Source: Yersinia vastinensis (GTDB lineage Bacteria; Pseudomonadota; Gammaproteobacteria; Enterobacterales; Enterobacteriaceae). Taken from it: 64,000 nt of DNA. The stretch covers positions 62,001-126,000 of the forward strand of contig NZ_CACVAF010000008.1 of NCBI RefSeq assembly GCF_902726565.1, given 5' to 3'. The notes below the pieces were generated by a model. That model was not told where the DNA came from, ran no database searches, and saw only the letters and a list, made by a program, of their open reading frames with translations. This document shows positions 1 through 9,064 of the stretch, one piece after another. How positions within the stretch are numbered: the first letter of the stretch is position 1; each line of letters begins with the position of its first letter. A program made the position numbers and the translations under genes.

Positions 1-3000
1 TCGTCGCGCTATTGCGAATATGAGCGGCCAATTCATAGCCATTCATCAACGGCATATTATAATCGGTGATGACCACATCAAAACTATAACGCTGCAATAT
101 TTGCCAGGCTTCTGCGCCATTCTCCGCACTCATGACTTGCTCAATGCCGATGAAAGCTAACTGTTGTTGAAGCAATTGGCGGTTGGCAGGCAAGTCATCC
201 ACCACTAAAATACGCAAGTTTTTCAATTTATTAAGTTGCGTTTCATCTGCATGCACGATGTTGGCATCTTGTGGTAAATCATCAGCAGTGGCAACTTCGA
301 GCGGTAACGTAATAAACAAGCTGGTGCCTTTACCAAGCTGACTTTCCAAGGTGATTTCGCCCCCCATCTTGTGAATCAGTTGGTGGCAGATCCACAGCCC
401 CAAGCCTGAACCACCGAAGCGTGGCGATTTGCCTTCGTTGGCCTGACTAAAGGGTTGGAATAGCGTGGCCTGCGCGGCAGGGGAGATGCCAATACCGGTA
501 TCAGTAATATCAATACTCATTACGCCATGTTTTTCATCTGTCGATTCCCATGTGATATCGACCGAAACGCCACCTTGTTCAGTGAATTTTAGAGCATTGC
601 CCAACAGATTCCCCATGACCTGACGGACCCGCAGCATATCAACCATCAGCAAATCAGGGATTTCCTCATCCAACCAGCCAGAGAATCTGAGATTGCGTTC
701 ATCGGCGATAGGCTGATAGATAGTAAACATTCGTTCGATTTCTTGACGGAAATCGACAACAGCCGGGTGAACACTTAGTTGCCCAGCTTCAATTTTGGCG
801 GAATCGATGATGTCATCTAGCAGCAGCATCAGCGATTGAGCCGATTTTGAGACCGTCACTAGTGTATTTTTATCGACAGGTTGATCACTACGTATTTCTA
901 GCTCAAGTAAACCCATAATGGCGTACATTGGCGTACGCAGCTCGTGACTGATGGTGGCCAAGAAAGTGCTCTTGGTTCGGTTAGCACTTTCCGCTTCAAC
1001 CCTGGCCGCTTCTAATTGGCGTTCGACAGTTTTGCGCTGACTGATATCCAGCCAACCCCCTAATAGGCTGCGCTCGGCGTTATCCAAAGGAATAATCCAC
1101 AGGAAAACGTCACGCAGCTCGCCGTTGATCTCAATAGATAAATCGACCATCTGTGGCTTTCTGTCTTGCAATACATAGTGACAGTACTTATCTATTTCAC
1201 GATCCAACTGGCTGGTCATTGGCCAGTGAGCTTGCTCGCTATCTTGATTGAGCATGTCGTTGAGCTTGTATTGGTGTGCATCAGCAAAATGGCTGTTATA
1301 CACCGCTAACTCGCCATTTGCGGTACGAATAAATACAGCGAACGGCAATGCATTAATGATGGATTCTTGTTGCTGTAAACGGGTGTGCAGTAATTTGGCC
1401 TGACGGCGTTTATTGAATACCAAATAGCAAAGATATAAACCGAAGACCAACAATAGGCCTGAGCTTATTTTGAGCGCCAACATGAGCCACTCGTTCTCAG
1501 ATGACTTGTCATCAAAGCTGACGGGGTTCGGTTTGAATGTACTCCATTCACTGATCAGATTGTCTAATTCTTCCGGAGGAATGGACTCAATGACTTTATC
1601 AATAATGGCTTTTAACTCAGGCAGTCGCGGGTTGATGGCAAAGGCCATCATGAGTGGTTCTTCGCCCGCAACCGCAACGGTTTTAATCTTCGGGGTAAAG
1701 TTTTGAGCCGATAGATAGTTAGCCGTCATCATATTCTTGATGATGGCGTCAACTTTCCCTTGTTGCAGCCAGCGCACCAGAGTCATGGTGTCGGGGGCAT
1801 GAACAAACGTGATTTTCTGTGCTAACAGTGGATTACCAATTAGCCCACTGGACGAGCTACCCGCCTGAATACCAACCCGTTTTCCAGCCAAGTCAGCCAC
1901 ATTGTTAATATCAACCCGATCTTCACGTGTCAGAATGCCCCATAAGGACTGCGCCACAGGAGAGGAGTAAAGGTTGCCACCGTACTGACCATTTCGCACC
2001 GCCACAATCGGCAGCATATCGACTTTACCGGCGACAAAATCACGTAATCCTTCACCGGTGTCTTTGGTGTACACCGGCTTAAATTTAAGCCCGGTTCGCC
2101 GTGAAATAATATCAATCAAGTCGACGGAAAAACCGGCCATCTCCCCAGTTTGACGATCACGGAATATCAGGGGCGCCAAATCAAGTGGGGCGATATAGCT
2201 CACTTCTGGATGGCTTTGAATCCAACTGACTTCCTGTTCTGTCAGCAGTAATTTGGCGTCAATATTGTAATGATGTTTGCTGCCAAACCAACGTTGCTGA
2301 ATATCGCCAGTGGCACGGGTGGGTAATAATTCCAGAATCTGATTAATGTAATCGATCAGTTTTTGGTTTTTTTCCAGCGCCAGGAAAGTATAAGGCGCGG
2401 GATGATAAGGGGCAAAGTTGCGAATTTGCAGTGTCAGTAACTGCAATTGGTCAATCAGATAGTTAGCTGAAGTGGCATTAGAGACAAACACATCAGCATT
2501 ACCATAGGCGACAGCCAGCAATCCTTGCAACTGGTTAGGATAAGCGACGATTTTATCAGCATGATAATTAAATAAAAACTCAGGAGAAAGCGGCTCATTA
2601 TTAACAATAGCCACTGTTTCCGGGTGGGTACGTTTGGTCGGATCCCAGTTTTTACTGCGCACTTCGACATGCCGGTTAGTAAAGAAAGCATGGGAAGCAA
2701 TTAGCCCCGGTTGTGCGGGCATTGGGGTACCGGCCATTAAATCAATTTGGCCGTTTTCCAATGCATTTAATACCAAGCCATAATCGCAATACCCAAACAT
2801 CTGGAAAGAGAGTTGGCTGGCATCACTAATGATTTTCAAATAATCCGCAACAATCCCTTCAATGGAATTATCATCACGATTAACGACAAAAGGGGTGTTA
2901 GCATCAATCACCACACCCACTTTCACAGTGCGTCGGCTTGATTGGCGCGTGTCAGTGGATGGGGTAAGTAATAAATCTTCACTGTAGCTATTGGCGATAC

Positions 3001-3145
3001 TGTGCAGTGTCAGGGGCTGACCTGTATCGCATCCCTGACGGCCGGTTATCAAGGCGGCATGAAGCTGTCCGCTCAGTAACAGCAAACAGCACAGTAAAAT
3101 GCGTAAAGAAAACCAACTTCGTAAAGATAACTCTGTACGCTGCAA
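1..3145 (-). CDS. EvgS/BvgS-type hybrid sensor kinase (3' end outside window)
   Basis: Inner-membrane hybrid kinase that should phosphorylate the response regulator encoded just upstream. Translating the minus strand gives a signal peptide (about residues 1-30), two tandem periplasmic SBP_bac_3 (Venus flytrap) domains (about 60-290 and 300-545), one membrane segment near 552-572, a PAS domain (about 590-700), a HisKA domain with the H-box ATISHELRTP near residue 733, a HATPase with boxes GNLLGNALKF, DTGIGI and GGSGLGL, and the start of a receiver domain containing VVITDYNMP. The frame runs off the left edge after about 1048 residues; EvgS is about 1200, so the rest of the receiver and an HPt domain should lie outside. 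No ATG suits the N-terminus. TTG at 3145 gives a good signal peptide (RSWFSLRILLCCLLLLSG follows), has AGG 10 nt upstream and leaves 16 bp after the regulator gene. The family is clear; the stimulus is unknown. Confidence 0.9.
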   Translation of the reverse strand, partial: MQRTELSLRSWFSLRILLCCLLLLSGQLHAALITGRQGCDTGQPLTLHSIANSYSEDLLLTPSTDTRQSSRRTVKVGVVIDANTPFVVNRDDNSIEGIVADYLKIISDASQLSFQMFGYCDYGLVLNALENGQIDLMAGTPMPAQPGLIASHAFFTNRHVEVRSKNWDPTKRTHPETVAIVNNEPLSPEFLFNYHADKIVAYPNQLQGLLAVAYGNADVFVSNATSANYLIDQLQLLTLQIRNFAPYHPAPYTFLALEKNQKLIDYINQILELLPTRATGDIQQRWFGSKHHYNIDAKLLLTEQEVSWIQSHPEVSYIAPLDLAPLIFRDRQTGEMAGFSVDLIDIISRRTGLKFKPVYTKDTGEGLRDFVAGKVDMLPIVAVRNGQYGGNLYSSPVAQSLWGILTREDRVDINNVADLAGKRVGIQAGSSSSGLIGNPLLAQKITFVHAPDTMTLVRWLQQGKVDAIIKNMMTANYLSAQNFTPKIKTVAVAGEEPLMMAFAINPRLPELKAIIDKVIESIPPEELDNLISEWSTFKPNPVSFDDKSSENEWLMLALKISSGLLLVFGLYLCYLVFNKRRQAKLLHTRLQQQESIINALPFAVFIRTANGELAVYNSHFADAHQYKLNDMLNQDSEQAHWPMTSQLDREIDKYCHYVLQDRKPQMVDLSIEINGELRDVFLWIIPLDNAERSLLGGWLDISQRKTVERQLEAARVEAESANRTKSTFLATISHELRTPMYAIMGLLELEIRSDQPVDKNTLVTVSKSAQSLMLLLDDIIDSAKIEAGQLSVHPAVVDFRQEIERMFTIYQPIADERNLRFSGWLDEEIPDLLMVDMLRVRQVMGNLLGNALKFTEQGGVSVDITWESTDEKHGVMSIDITDTGIGISPAAQATLFQPFSQANEGKSPRFGGSGLGLWICHQLIHKMGGEITLESQLGKGTSLFITLPLEVATADDLPQDANIVHADETQLNKLKNLRILVVDDLPANRQLLQQQLAFIGIEQVMSAENGAEAWQILQRYSFDVVITDYNMPLMNGYELAAHIRNSAT

Positions 3146-3161
3146 ATCAGTTCTACCTGAA

Positions 3162-3794
3162 CTACACCAAATTATGGGTATGCGCATAATCTGCAAGTTC
3201 AATTACAGAACTTAGCCCTAATTTAGTTAGGATACGCGTTTTATAAGTGCTGACGGTCTTGTTACTGATAAACATTTCATCGGCGATCTGTTTATTCGAC
3301 AGGCCATTCACAAGGTAGCGTAAGACATTAATTTCACGCTCTGACAACAAACGTGCCCGATTGACAGGATCATGACTGGAAGGCTGGCCTGCTAATTGGG
3401 TCAAGGTTTCCGATGGGAAGAAAGAATACCCACGTAATACGTTTTGTGCCGCAAATAGAATTTCACTAATATCTTTATTTTTACTAATGAAACCGTTGGC
3501 ACCTGCTTGTAATGCCCGAACAGCAAAGACTTGCTCATTCTTGGCAGACAAGAATAATGATTTACCGGTGAATCCACGCTGTTGCAGCTTTTTCAGTAAT
3601 GAGAAACCATCAAAATTAGGCAACTCAATATCGATAATAACCAGATCAACCGGATTATTTTTTAATGTTTCTAAGGCTTCACTGCCATCAACTGACTCAT
3701 AAATAGTTGAAAATTCGTTGCTTTGTGATAACAAAGCTCGAATAGCGACACGAATTGCCGGGTGGTCATCAACTATCATCACTGATTTTGTCAT
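3162..3794 (-). CDS. EvgA/BvgA-type response regulator (NarL/FixJ family)
   Basis: Cytoplasmic DNA-binding response regulator of 210 residues, partner of the downstream hybrid kinase. The receiver domain (about 1-120) has the acidic pair at D9/D10, the phospho-acceptor D55 in IIDIELP, and the Ser and Lys of LFLSAKN and FISKN. A LuxR-type helix-turn-helix follows, with LLSEREINVLRYLVNGLSNK and NKTVSTYKTRI. ATG at 3794 was chosen over an upstream in-frame start because GGAG lies 5 nt before it and the receiver fold begins at once. The kinase gene starts 16 bp after its stop, so the two form one operon. Targets cannot be read from the sequence. Confidence 0.9.
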   Translation of the reverse strand: MTKSVMIVDDHPAIRVAIRALLSQSNEFSTIYESVDGSEALETLKNNPVDLVIIDIELPNFDGFSLLKKLQQRGFTGKSLFLSAKNEQVFAVRALQAGANGFISKNKDISEILFAAQNVLRGYSFFPSETLTQLAGQPSSHDPVNRARLLSEREINVLRYLVNGLSNKQIADEMFISNKTVSTYKTRILTKLGLSSVIELADYAHTHNLV

Positions 3795-4316
3795 GTTATC
3801 TCCATAACCGTTATATCTTGGGATTTGCAGAGTTAATTCACTGCTCCTCGCTCGCACCGATCGACTTCAAATGATTACCCAAGACGAGATAAACAAGAAC
3901 CGCTACTGCCGATGCCCAAAGTACTATTTCGGTGATTTTAATCCGTAATTATAGATTATCAAGAAAAGATTCTTGCTTATGTATAGTTTGCTTAATCAGA
4001 TTTGTCCCAAAGGCTTTATTCTGTTTAGTGATTTGATTATAAACGAATTAGGATTTTTTTTATTAAAATTAAAATGGATTAATCAGAAAAAGAGAGAAGA
4101 AATAGTTAAGTTATAATTCTAAATGTAAATATATACGACATTTCAGGTCTGTGCGTAGGAAACTTCCATCTTTCTGTGTATGAGTTATTCCGGTATGAAT
4201 ATCAGGGGCATAGCCGCTAATTTCATAATAGTGTCATCAGCAATGAGCGAATAAAATTAATAATATTGTATTAAGAATTGTAACTCAATTGACGTTGCGT
4301 TATCGGCAGGTAAAGC
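3795..4316. other. AT-rich intergenic region upstream of the evgA-like gene
   Basis: About 520 bp between the response-regulator start and the tRNA-Asn terminator. It is AT-rich, especially 3950-4290. It must hold the promoter of the minus-strand regulator-kinase operon. I see no convincing ORF, repeat or RNA gene in it. Confidence 0.6.
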
Positions 4317-4345
4317 AAAAAACCCGCTTAGTTTCCTAAGCGGGC
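4317..4345 (-). terminator. Rho-independent terminator of tRNA-Asn copy 1
   Basis: On the minus strand a hairpin with arms CCCGCTTAG/CTAAGCGGG and a four-base loop (4323-4344) is followed by six U (4317-4322). It lies 12 bp downstream of the tRNA 3' end. Confidence 0.88.
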
Positions 4346-4356
4346 TTCTCTAAATA

Positions 4357-4432
4357 TGGCTCCTCTGACTGGACTCGAACCAGTGACATACGGATTAACA
4401 GTCCGCCGTTCTACCGACTGAACTACAGAGGA
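4357..4432 (-). tRNA. tRNA-Asn (anticodon GTT), copy 1
   Basis: A 76-nt cloverleaf on the minus strand beginning TCCTCTGTAG and ending CAGAGGAGCCA. The acceptor arms TCCTCTG/CAGAGGA pair perfectly, the anticodon loop is CTGTTAA (GTT = Asn), the T-loop is GGTTCGAGTCC, and CCA is encoded. It is identical to the copy at 27810-27885. Its 3' end carries CCAGTCAGAGGAGCCA, which I recall as the core of the Yersinia high-pathogenicity-island attachment site; no integrase gene follows, so the site looks unoccupied. Confidence 0.97.
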
Positions 4433-4450
4433 ATCGTGTGAACGGGGCGA

Positions 4451-4479
4451 ATAATAGCGGGGTATGCAGAACATGTCAA
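4451..4479 (-). promoter_or_regulatory. Sigma-70 promoter of tRNA-Asn copy 1
   Basis: The minus strand shows a perfect -35 box TTGACA (4474-4479), a 17-bp spacer and a -10 box TATTAT (4451-4456), then a GC-rich discriminator (CGCCCCG) typical of stringently controlled stable-RNA promoters. The tRNA 5' end is 19 bp further on. Confidence 0.85.
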
Positions 4480-4562
4480 AGGGGAAACAGTAATTTTGAA
4501 TCGTTTGCTTAGAGTTTGTGCAACTTATTGAGATTTTTGGTTTTTAGCTCAATATTTCAACC

Positions 4563-4600
4563 AAAAATAGGCGAGCAGCGGCGTATTTCTGCTGCTCGCC
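4563..4600 (-). terminator. Terminator after afuC
   Basis: A perfect 10-bp stem GGCGAGCAGC/GCTGCTCGCC (4570-4579 with 4591-4600), followed on the minus strand by TATTTTTGG, ends the uhpABC-afuABC transcription block 8 bp after the afuC stop. Confidence 0.82.
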
Positions 4601-4607
4601 AGCGCAT

Positions 4608-5717
4608 TTACTCTGGTGTATCTGCCAGCACAAACATGCCATACGGATGAATTTGCAGATAATAGCTATCACCCGGAGCGGGTTGTAGCTGTGTGGCATT
4701 CACTTGTAGCAATAATGATTGCCCCTGCCAATCGACCAGCACTTCATATTGTGGCCCCATATAGGCCACTTTATTAATGATGCAGCGCTGACTCGGCTCA
4801 CCTTGTTGGCTCAGAGTAATGGCTTCAGGGCGCACACCCACCGTTGATTGTTGGTAACCCGCTGCAAACCCCTGCGGTCGTGGGATGTGATAACCAAAGA
4901 TTTCAACACTGTCACTGTTAATCCGCGCGGGGAAGACGTTGGCATCCCCCATAAAGCTGGCCATAAAGTGAGATGCAGGCTGGCGATAAAGCGTTTGCGG
5001 CGCACCAATTTGCATGATTTTGCCTTTATTCATCACCAACACAGTATCAGAGACGGCAAAAGCCTCACTTTGGTCGTGGGTCACATACAGCGAGGTAATA
5101 TTAAATTGCTGCTGCAACTCACGAATTTTATCGCGCATGCTGCGGCGCAGGTTAGCATCCAGATTGCTCAATGGCTCATCAAAGAGTAGCACTTTCGGTT
5201 TGAGGATTAATGCTCTTGCCAGTGCCACACGTTGCTGCTGCCCTCCTGATATTTGGTCAACAAAGCGGTCAGCAAACCCTTCTAAATCAACCAATGCCAG
5301 TGCTTCCTGCACACGCTCATGAATTTCGTCTTTGGGGCGTCCCAACATTTTCAGGCCATAACCAATGTTTTCGCCAAGCGACATGTGCGGGAACAGAGCA
5401 TAGGACTGAAATACCATGCAGATATCGCGTTGTTGGATGGATCTGTCAGTAACATCTTCACCGTCAATAAAAATTTGCCCACTGCTGGGTTTTTCTAAAC
5501 CAGCAACTAGCCGCAATACCGTGGTTTTTCCGCAACCTGATGGCCCAAGCAGCGTGACCATTTCCCCTTTAGGGATAGCCAAACTTAAGTCGTCAATCAC
5601 AGTGTTAGTTCCAAAGCGCTTGGTCACATGTTTGAGTTCGACAAAATGCTTTTTATCAGGCCCGTTATCTTGATTAGCCCCGTGGTTTTCTATCGACCCA
5701 TATTGTTCATTAGACAT
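4608..5717 (-). CDS. afuC: ABC transporter ATP-binding protein AfuC/FbpC type
   Basis: Cytoplasmic ATPase of 369 residues that powers the AfuAB importer. The Walker [10 protein letters not shown] is at 58-66, the Q-loop glutamine near 104, the signature ISGGQQQ at 156-162, Walker B LLFDEP at 177-182 and the switch histidine at 214. A C-terminal TOBE region (about 280-365) marks the CUT1/Fbp-type subfamily. ATG at 5717 (AAGG 9 nt upstream) is preferred to a longer in-frame extension that would overlap afuB. It lies 25 bp after the afuB stop. Automatic annotation usually calls such genes ferric-iron ATPases (FbpC, YfuC). The adjacent uhpABC genes suggest a sugar-phosphate substrate instead. Confidence 0.88.
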   Translation of the reverse strand: MSNEQYGSIENHGANQDNGPDKKHFVELKHVTKRFGTNTVIDDLSLAIPKGEMVTLLGPSGCGKTTVLRLVAGLEKPSSGQIFIDGEDVTDRSIQQRDICMVFQSYALFPHMSLGENIGYGLKMLGRPKDEIHERVQEALALVDLEGFADRFVDQISGGQQQRVALARALILKPKVLLFDEPLSNLDANLRRSMRDKIRELQQQFNITSLYVTHDQSEAFAVSDTVLVMNKGKIMQIGAPQTLYRQPASHFMASFMGDANVFPARINSDSVEIFGYHIPRPQGFAAGYQQSTVGVRPEAITLSQQGEPSQRCIINKVAYMGPQYEVLVDWQGQSLLLQVNATQLQPAPGDSYYLQIHPYGMFVLADTPE

Positions 5718-5742
5718 AGTAATCAGCCTTATTAGTGCGCCA

Positions 5743-7815
5743 CTATTGGGCGTTACTGGCTTTCGAGCGGGCAATACGCGCTTCGCCAACCAGATAATCA
5801 AACAGGAAGATGATGGCGAGCATCACCACAATAAGAATCGAACCATAAGCAATTGCGATGCCGTATTCGCCATCTTCCACCCGATTTAGGATGTATGAGG
5901 TCGCGACGCGTGTATCCGGCGTCACCAAGAAGACGATGGCGCTGACGGTGGTCATAGCGCGCACGAAGCTGTATATCAGGGCCGACAAAATCGCCGGGCG
6001 CAGCAAGGGCAATAAGATATAAACCACGGTACGCAAAGATCCCGCTCGTAAACTCAGTGAGGCTTCATCCAACGATTTATCTAATTGCCCCAGTCCGGCA
6101 ATCCCGGCACGTATTCCTACTGGTACGTTGCGCATTACCATTGAAATAATGACGATAGCGGCAGTACCGGTCAGGTACACCGGAGCACTGTTAAAGGCCA
6201 GAATATAGGAGACACCGGCTACCGTCCCAGGCACGGCAAAACAAAGCATGGTGCTGAACTCGATGGTTTTTTTACCCCGGAATTGCTGGCGTACCACGAT
6301 GTAGGCAATCAGCAGACCAAAGGCGGCAGTAATTGGCGCTGCAATACCGGCATACAGCAGTGTGTCTAGCAGGGAAGGCCATGCACCATCACTGAAACCT
6401 TGGCCGAATAACTGGTTAAAGTTGTTCAGTGTCAGGGTGTAATCCACCCCCCAGTTGACGGTGAAGCTGCCGTAGAAAATGCTGCCGTACAGCAACACAT
6501 TAAAGGCAATCCACACATACAACATCGCTGTAGTCCCCCATACCAGTGAGACCGGTAGTGGCTGGACATCACCCCGAGAGGATTTACCAGAAATGGTGAC
6601 GTAGGAGCGTTTACCTATCCACATATATTGGATACAGAAGATGAATAGCGAGAACATCAGCAAGATGACACCCAGTGTCGAGGCTGCCGGATAATCAAGT
6701 TGTGCGCCGGTAATATAGAAGTAGATTTGCGTGGCGAGCACGTCAAAGTTCCCTCCCAATACCAGCGGGTTACTAAAATCAGCCAATGATTGCACGATGA
6801 CTATCAAAAATGAGTTCGCCAGTGCCGGTTTTAGTAGCGGCAGGAACACTTGCATAAAGGTCTGCCAGCGGCTGGCGCGCAATGTATAAGAGGCCTCTTC
6901 TAATGACGGGTGAATGGTTTTTATTGCGCCGTCGAGGATCATAAATGACATCGGCGTAAAGGCCAGAACCTGTGCTAGCCAGATACCGGTAAAGCCATAT
7001 AGCCAGTTAGTATTGGTTAACCCAAACCAAGTAACCATTAATTCAGTGACATAACCGGAGCGGCCCATCATCAAGGTAACACCCAGCCCAACCACAAAAG
7101 GTGGGGTGACGATAGGTAAAATAGAGAAGATTCGTCCCAGCAGAGCCGATCGCTTGGCAATTCTAGTGGTGTAAATTGCCAGCACCATGCCGAAGAAAGT
7201 ACAACCAATCCCGACGGCAATGGAGAGTAGGAATGAGTTCCAGATAACTTGCAGGATATGTGCCTGCCCAAGGATCGCCATAAATTGCCATGGCGCAAAA
7301 GCCCCACTTTCATCGGTAAATACCGGAATAAAAATAGCAATGCTGGGGAACAGGATAAACACGGTGATCAGCGCAATAATGGTGACCAGTGATCCTAGGA
7401 CGAAACGATCTCCACCTAGCCATTCAAGCCGGGCCAGTGCCAGCGTAATGACGGCACCTAAAGCGATAAATAGCCCGATGGTGGCAAAACCCAATCCGCG
7501 CCCTAACCAGGCTGAGGTGATAACCACAAAAAGAGCACAGAAAAGGGCATAGCCCGCATCGAATAAGTGGCGAGTACGGTGTTCACGCCTCTGTGGAGAA
7601 AGTGGCCGAAACAGTAATACTAATGGCAGGGCAAACCACAAAATGCTGATGTTTAAGCCAGACCAACCATAAGCGGCCAGGAGTTCTGACCGGCTCGCTT
7701 CAAGCAATCCGTAATCCAGACTGAATGCAGGTAATAAGGCAAAAGCAGCCACGGCGAAAGCCAACCAATAGAAAATGGCATCCCGTGTCTGCGGGAGCCG
7801 CAGAGTATGTGTCAT
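5743..7815 (-). CDS. afuB: ABC transporter double permease AfuB/FbpB type
   Basis: Inner-membrane permease of 690 residues with two fused BPD_transp_1 halves, each carrying an EAA loop for the ATPase: [16 protein letters not shown] in the first half and [16 protein letters not shown] in the second. Around a dozen hydrophobic segments are visible, the first near residues 15-40. ATG at 7815 has AGGG 7 nt upstream and is preferred to a longer in-frame start inside the hairpin-bearing gap. It follows afuA after a 118-bp gap that contains a strong stem-loop, a common way to make more binding protein than permease. The substrate is inferred from context only. Confidence 0.9.
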   Translation of the reverse strand: MTHTLRLPQTRDAIFYWLAFAVAAFALLPAFSLDYGLLEASRSELLAAYGWSGLNISILWFALPLVLLFRPLSPQRREHRTRHLFDAGYALFCALFVVITSAWLGRGLGFATIGLFIALGAVITLALARLEWLGGDRFVLGSLVTIIALITVFILFPSIAIFIPVFTDESGAFAPWQFMAILGQAHILQVIWNSFLLSIAVGIGCTFFGMVLAIYTTRIAKRSALLGRIFSILPIVTPPFVVGLGVTLMMGRSGYVTELMVTWFGLTNTNWLYGFTGIWLAQVLAFTPMSFMILDGAIKTIHPSLEEASYTLRASRWQTFMQVFLPLLKPALANSFLIVIVQSLADFSNPLVLGGNFDVLATQIYFYITGAQLDYPAASTLGVILLMFSLFIFCIQYMWIGKRSYVTISGKSSRGDVQPLPVSLVWGTTAMLYVWIAFNVLLYGSIFYGSFTVNWGVDYTLTLNNFNQLFGQGFSDGAWPSLLDTLLYAGIAAPITAAFGLLIAYIVVRQQFRGKKTIEFSTMLCFAVPGTVAGVSYILAFNSAPVYLTGTAAIVIISMVMRNVPVGIRAGIAGLGQLDKSLDEASLSLRAGSLRTVVYILLPLLRPAILSALIYSFVRAMTTVSAIVFLVTPDTRVATSYILNRVEDGEYGIAIAYGSILIVVMLAIIFLFDYLVGEARIARSKASNAQ

Positions 7816-7840
7816 GGTGTTCCCTAGATAACCGGCGTCT

Positions 7841-7902
7841 TTGGCGTTACAGCGGTGTGAGTTTCTTTGCTGTAACGCCAATGACTTTGGGTATAGAAAT
7901 AG
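7841..7902. repeat. Palindromic intergenic repeat between afuA and afuB
   Basis: Perfect 13-bp inverted arms TTGGCGTTACAGC (7841-7853) and GCTGTAACGCCAA (7869-7881) enclose a 15-base loop. The right arm runs directly into ACTTTGGGTATA, a motif shared with the element at 25541-25602. This looks like a short member of a Yersinia intergenic palindrome family. Lying between a binding-protein gene and its permease gene, it could protect the upstream mRNA from 3' exonucleases. Confidence 0.72.
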
Positions 7903-7933
7903 TCGATAAGTTATTAATATTTATACTTAGTTG

Positions 7934-8965
7934 CTATTTGCCCATCTTGACGTCATTAACCCACTTGGTAATGAGCTTCTTACGCATCTCGGTCGCACCG
8001 TAGGTGTCCATGTCGTAGTTAATCAGCTTCAGATCTTCAAGCTTGAGTGAGTTAGGGGAGGTAGCCGCCGTTGTATTGGTCAGAATTTGGTAGGATTGAC
8101 CTTTCTGCCACGCCAATTCTTGGGCATCTTTTGACAGCACCCAATCAACGAATAATTTGGCATTATCTAGATTACGTGCACCTTTCAGAATGCTGACGCC
8201 ACCTATTTCATAGCCAGAGCCTTCACAAGGTGAAATCAGTTTCAGTGGTGCGCCTTTCTCTTTTTCCAGTGAGTAATCGTGCAGGAAGCCAATACCGATG
8301 GTGGTCTCTCCGCGAGCGGCGTTACGGGCTGGGGCGATGCCGGATTTGGTGTATTGCGACACGTTGGCATTGAGTTTTTTCAGGTAATCAAAGGCAGCAT
8401 CTTCCCCCCACAATTGTGAGAAAGTCGCCAGCGCCGTATAGGCAGTGCCTGAGCTTTGCGGATCGGCAATCTGGATTTCACCTTTGTAGATTGGGTTGGT
8501 CAAATCTTTCCAGCACTTAGGTTCTGGCAAGCCTTTTTCTTTCAGACGGTCGGTATTGACGCCAAGACCCAAAATACCGATATAAACTGCCGAGGAGTAG
8601 TTACCTTTGCGTTTTGCCGGATCACGGAATTGCGGCATGATTTGAGACAAATTAGGTGACTGGTAGGCATAGAGTAAATCCATCTCCCCAGCTTGAGATT
8701 GTGGATCCAACGTGCCGCCATACCAAACATCAGCCTGCGGGTTCTTTTTCTCGGCATCAACTTTAGCCAATGTGCTGCCGGAGCCATTGCGGATAAAACT
8801 GGTTTTAACATCATATTTGTCGCCGAATGCTTTGGCTTCTTCTTCACACATTGCATTGGTCGCGCTGCAATAAATGACCAACCGGCCTTCTGCTTTGGCG
8901 ACAGTAGTAAAGGCGCTCAGTGCGAGGCCCGCAGCAATCAGTACAGAGAGTGGTGCAAGTTTCAT
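7934..8965 (-). CDS. afuA: Periplasmic binding protein AfuA/FbpA type
   Basis: Secreted solute-binding protein of 343 residues; a signal peptide ends near residue 25 (LSAFTTVAKA/EG). The fold is the FbpA-like class (RLVIYCSATN, DVWYGGTLD). True ferric-binding FbpA proteins use a tandem tyrosine pair. Here the corresponding region reads GFLHDYS (H229, D230), followed by CEGSGYE (E248, E253). As I recall, this His-Asp plus Glu pattern is what AfuA of Actinobacillus pleuropneumoniae uses to bind glucose-6-phosphate. ATG at 8965 has AAGGA 7 nt upstream. It sits 100 bp downstream of uhpC on the same strand. Periplasmic binding is clear; sugar phosphate is the favoured substrate but unproven. Confidence 0.87.
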   Translation of the reverse strand: MKLAPLSVLIAAGLALSAFTTVAKAEGRLVIYCSATNAMCEEEAKAFGDKYDVKTSFIRNGSGSTLAKVDAEKKNPQADVWYGGTLDPQSQAGEMDLLYAYQSPNLSQIMPQFRDPAKRKGNYSSAVYIGILGLGVNTDRLKEKGLPEPKCWKDLTNPIYKGEIQIADPQSSGTAYTALATFSQLWGEDAAFDYLKKLNANVSQYTKSGIAPARNAARGETTIGIGFLHDYSLEKEKGAPLKLISPCEGSGYEIGGVSILKGARNLDNAKLFVDWVLSKDAQELAWQKGQSYQILTNTTAATSPNSLKLEDLKLINYDMDTYGATEMRKKLITKWVNDVKMGK

Positions 8966-9064
8966 AACATTATCCTTTTTATGCTCTGATGCTCCCCAAC
9001 ATCGAGAGACAAGCAGAGCTGTAGTTGTTGTAGAGAGGTATGACTTACTTTGCTTAAGGTACTT

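Noticed and set aside
3180..3205. Similarity to the intergenic palindrome at 25541-25602 (TCTGCAAGTTCAATTA)
   Set aside because: It falls inside the conserved C-terminal coding part of the response regulator and has no partner arm; chance similarity is likelier than an inserted repeat.
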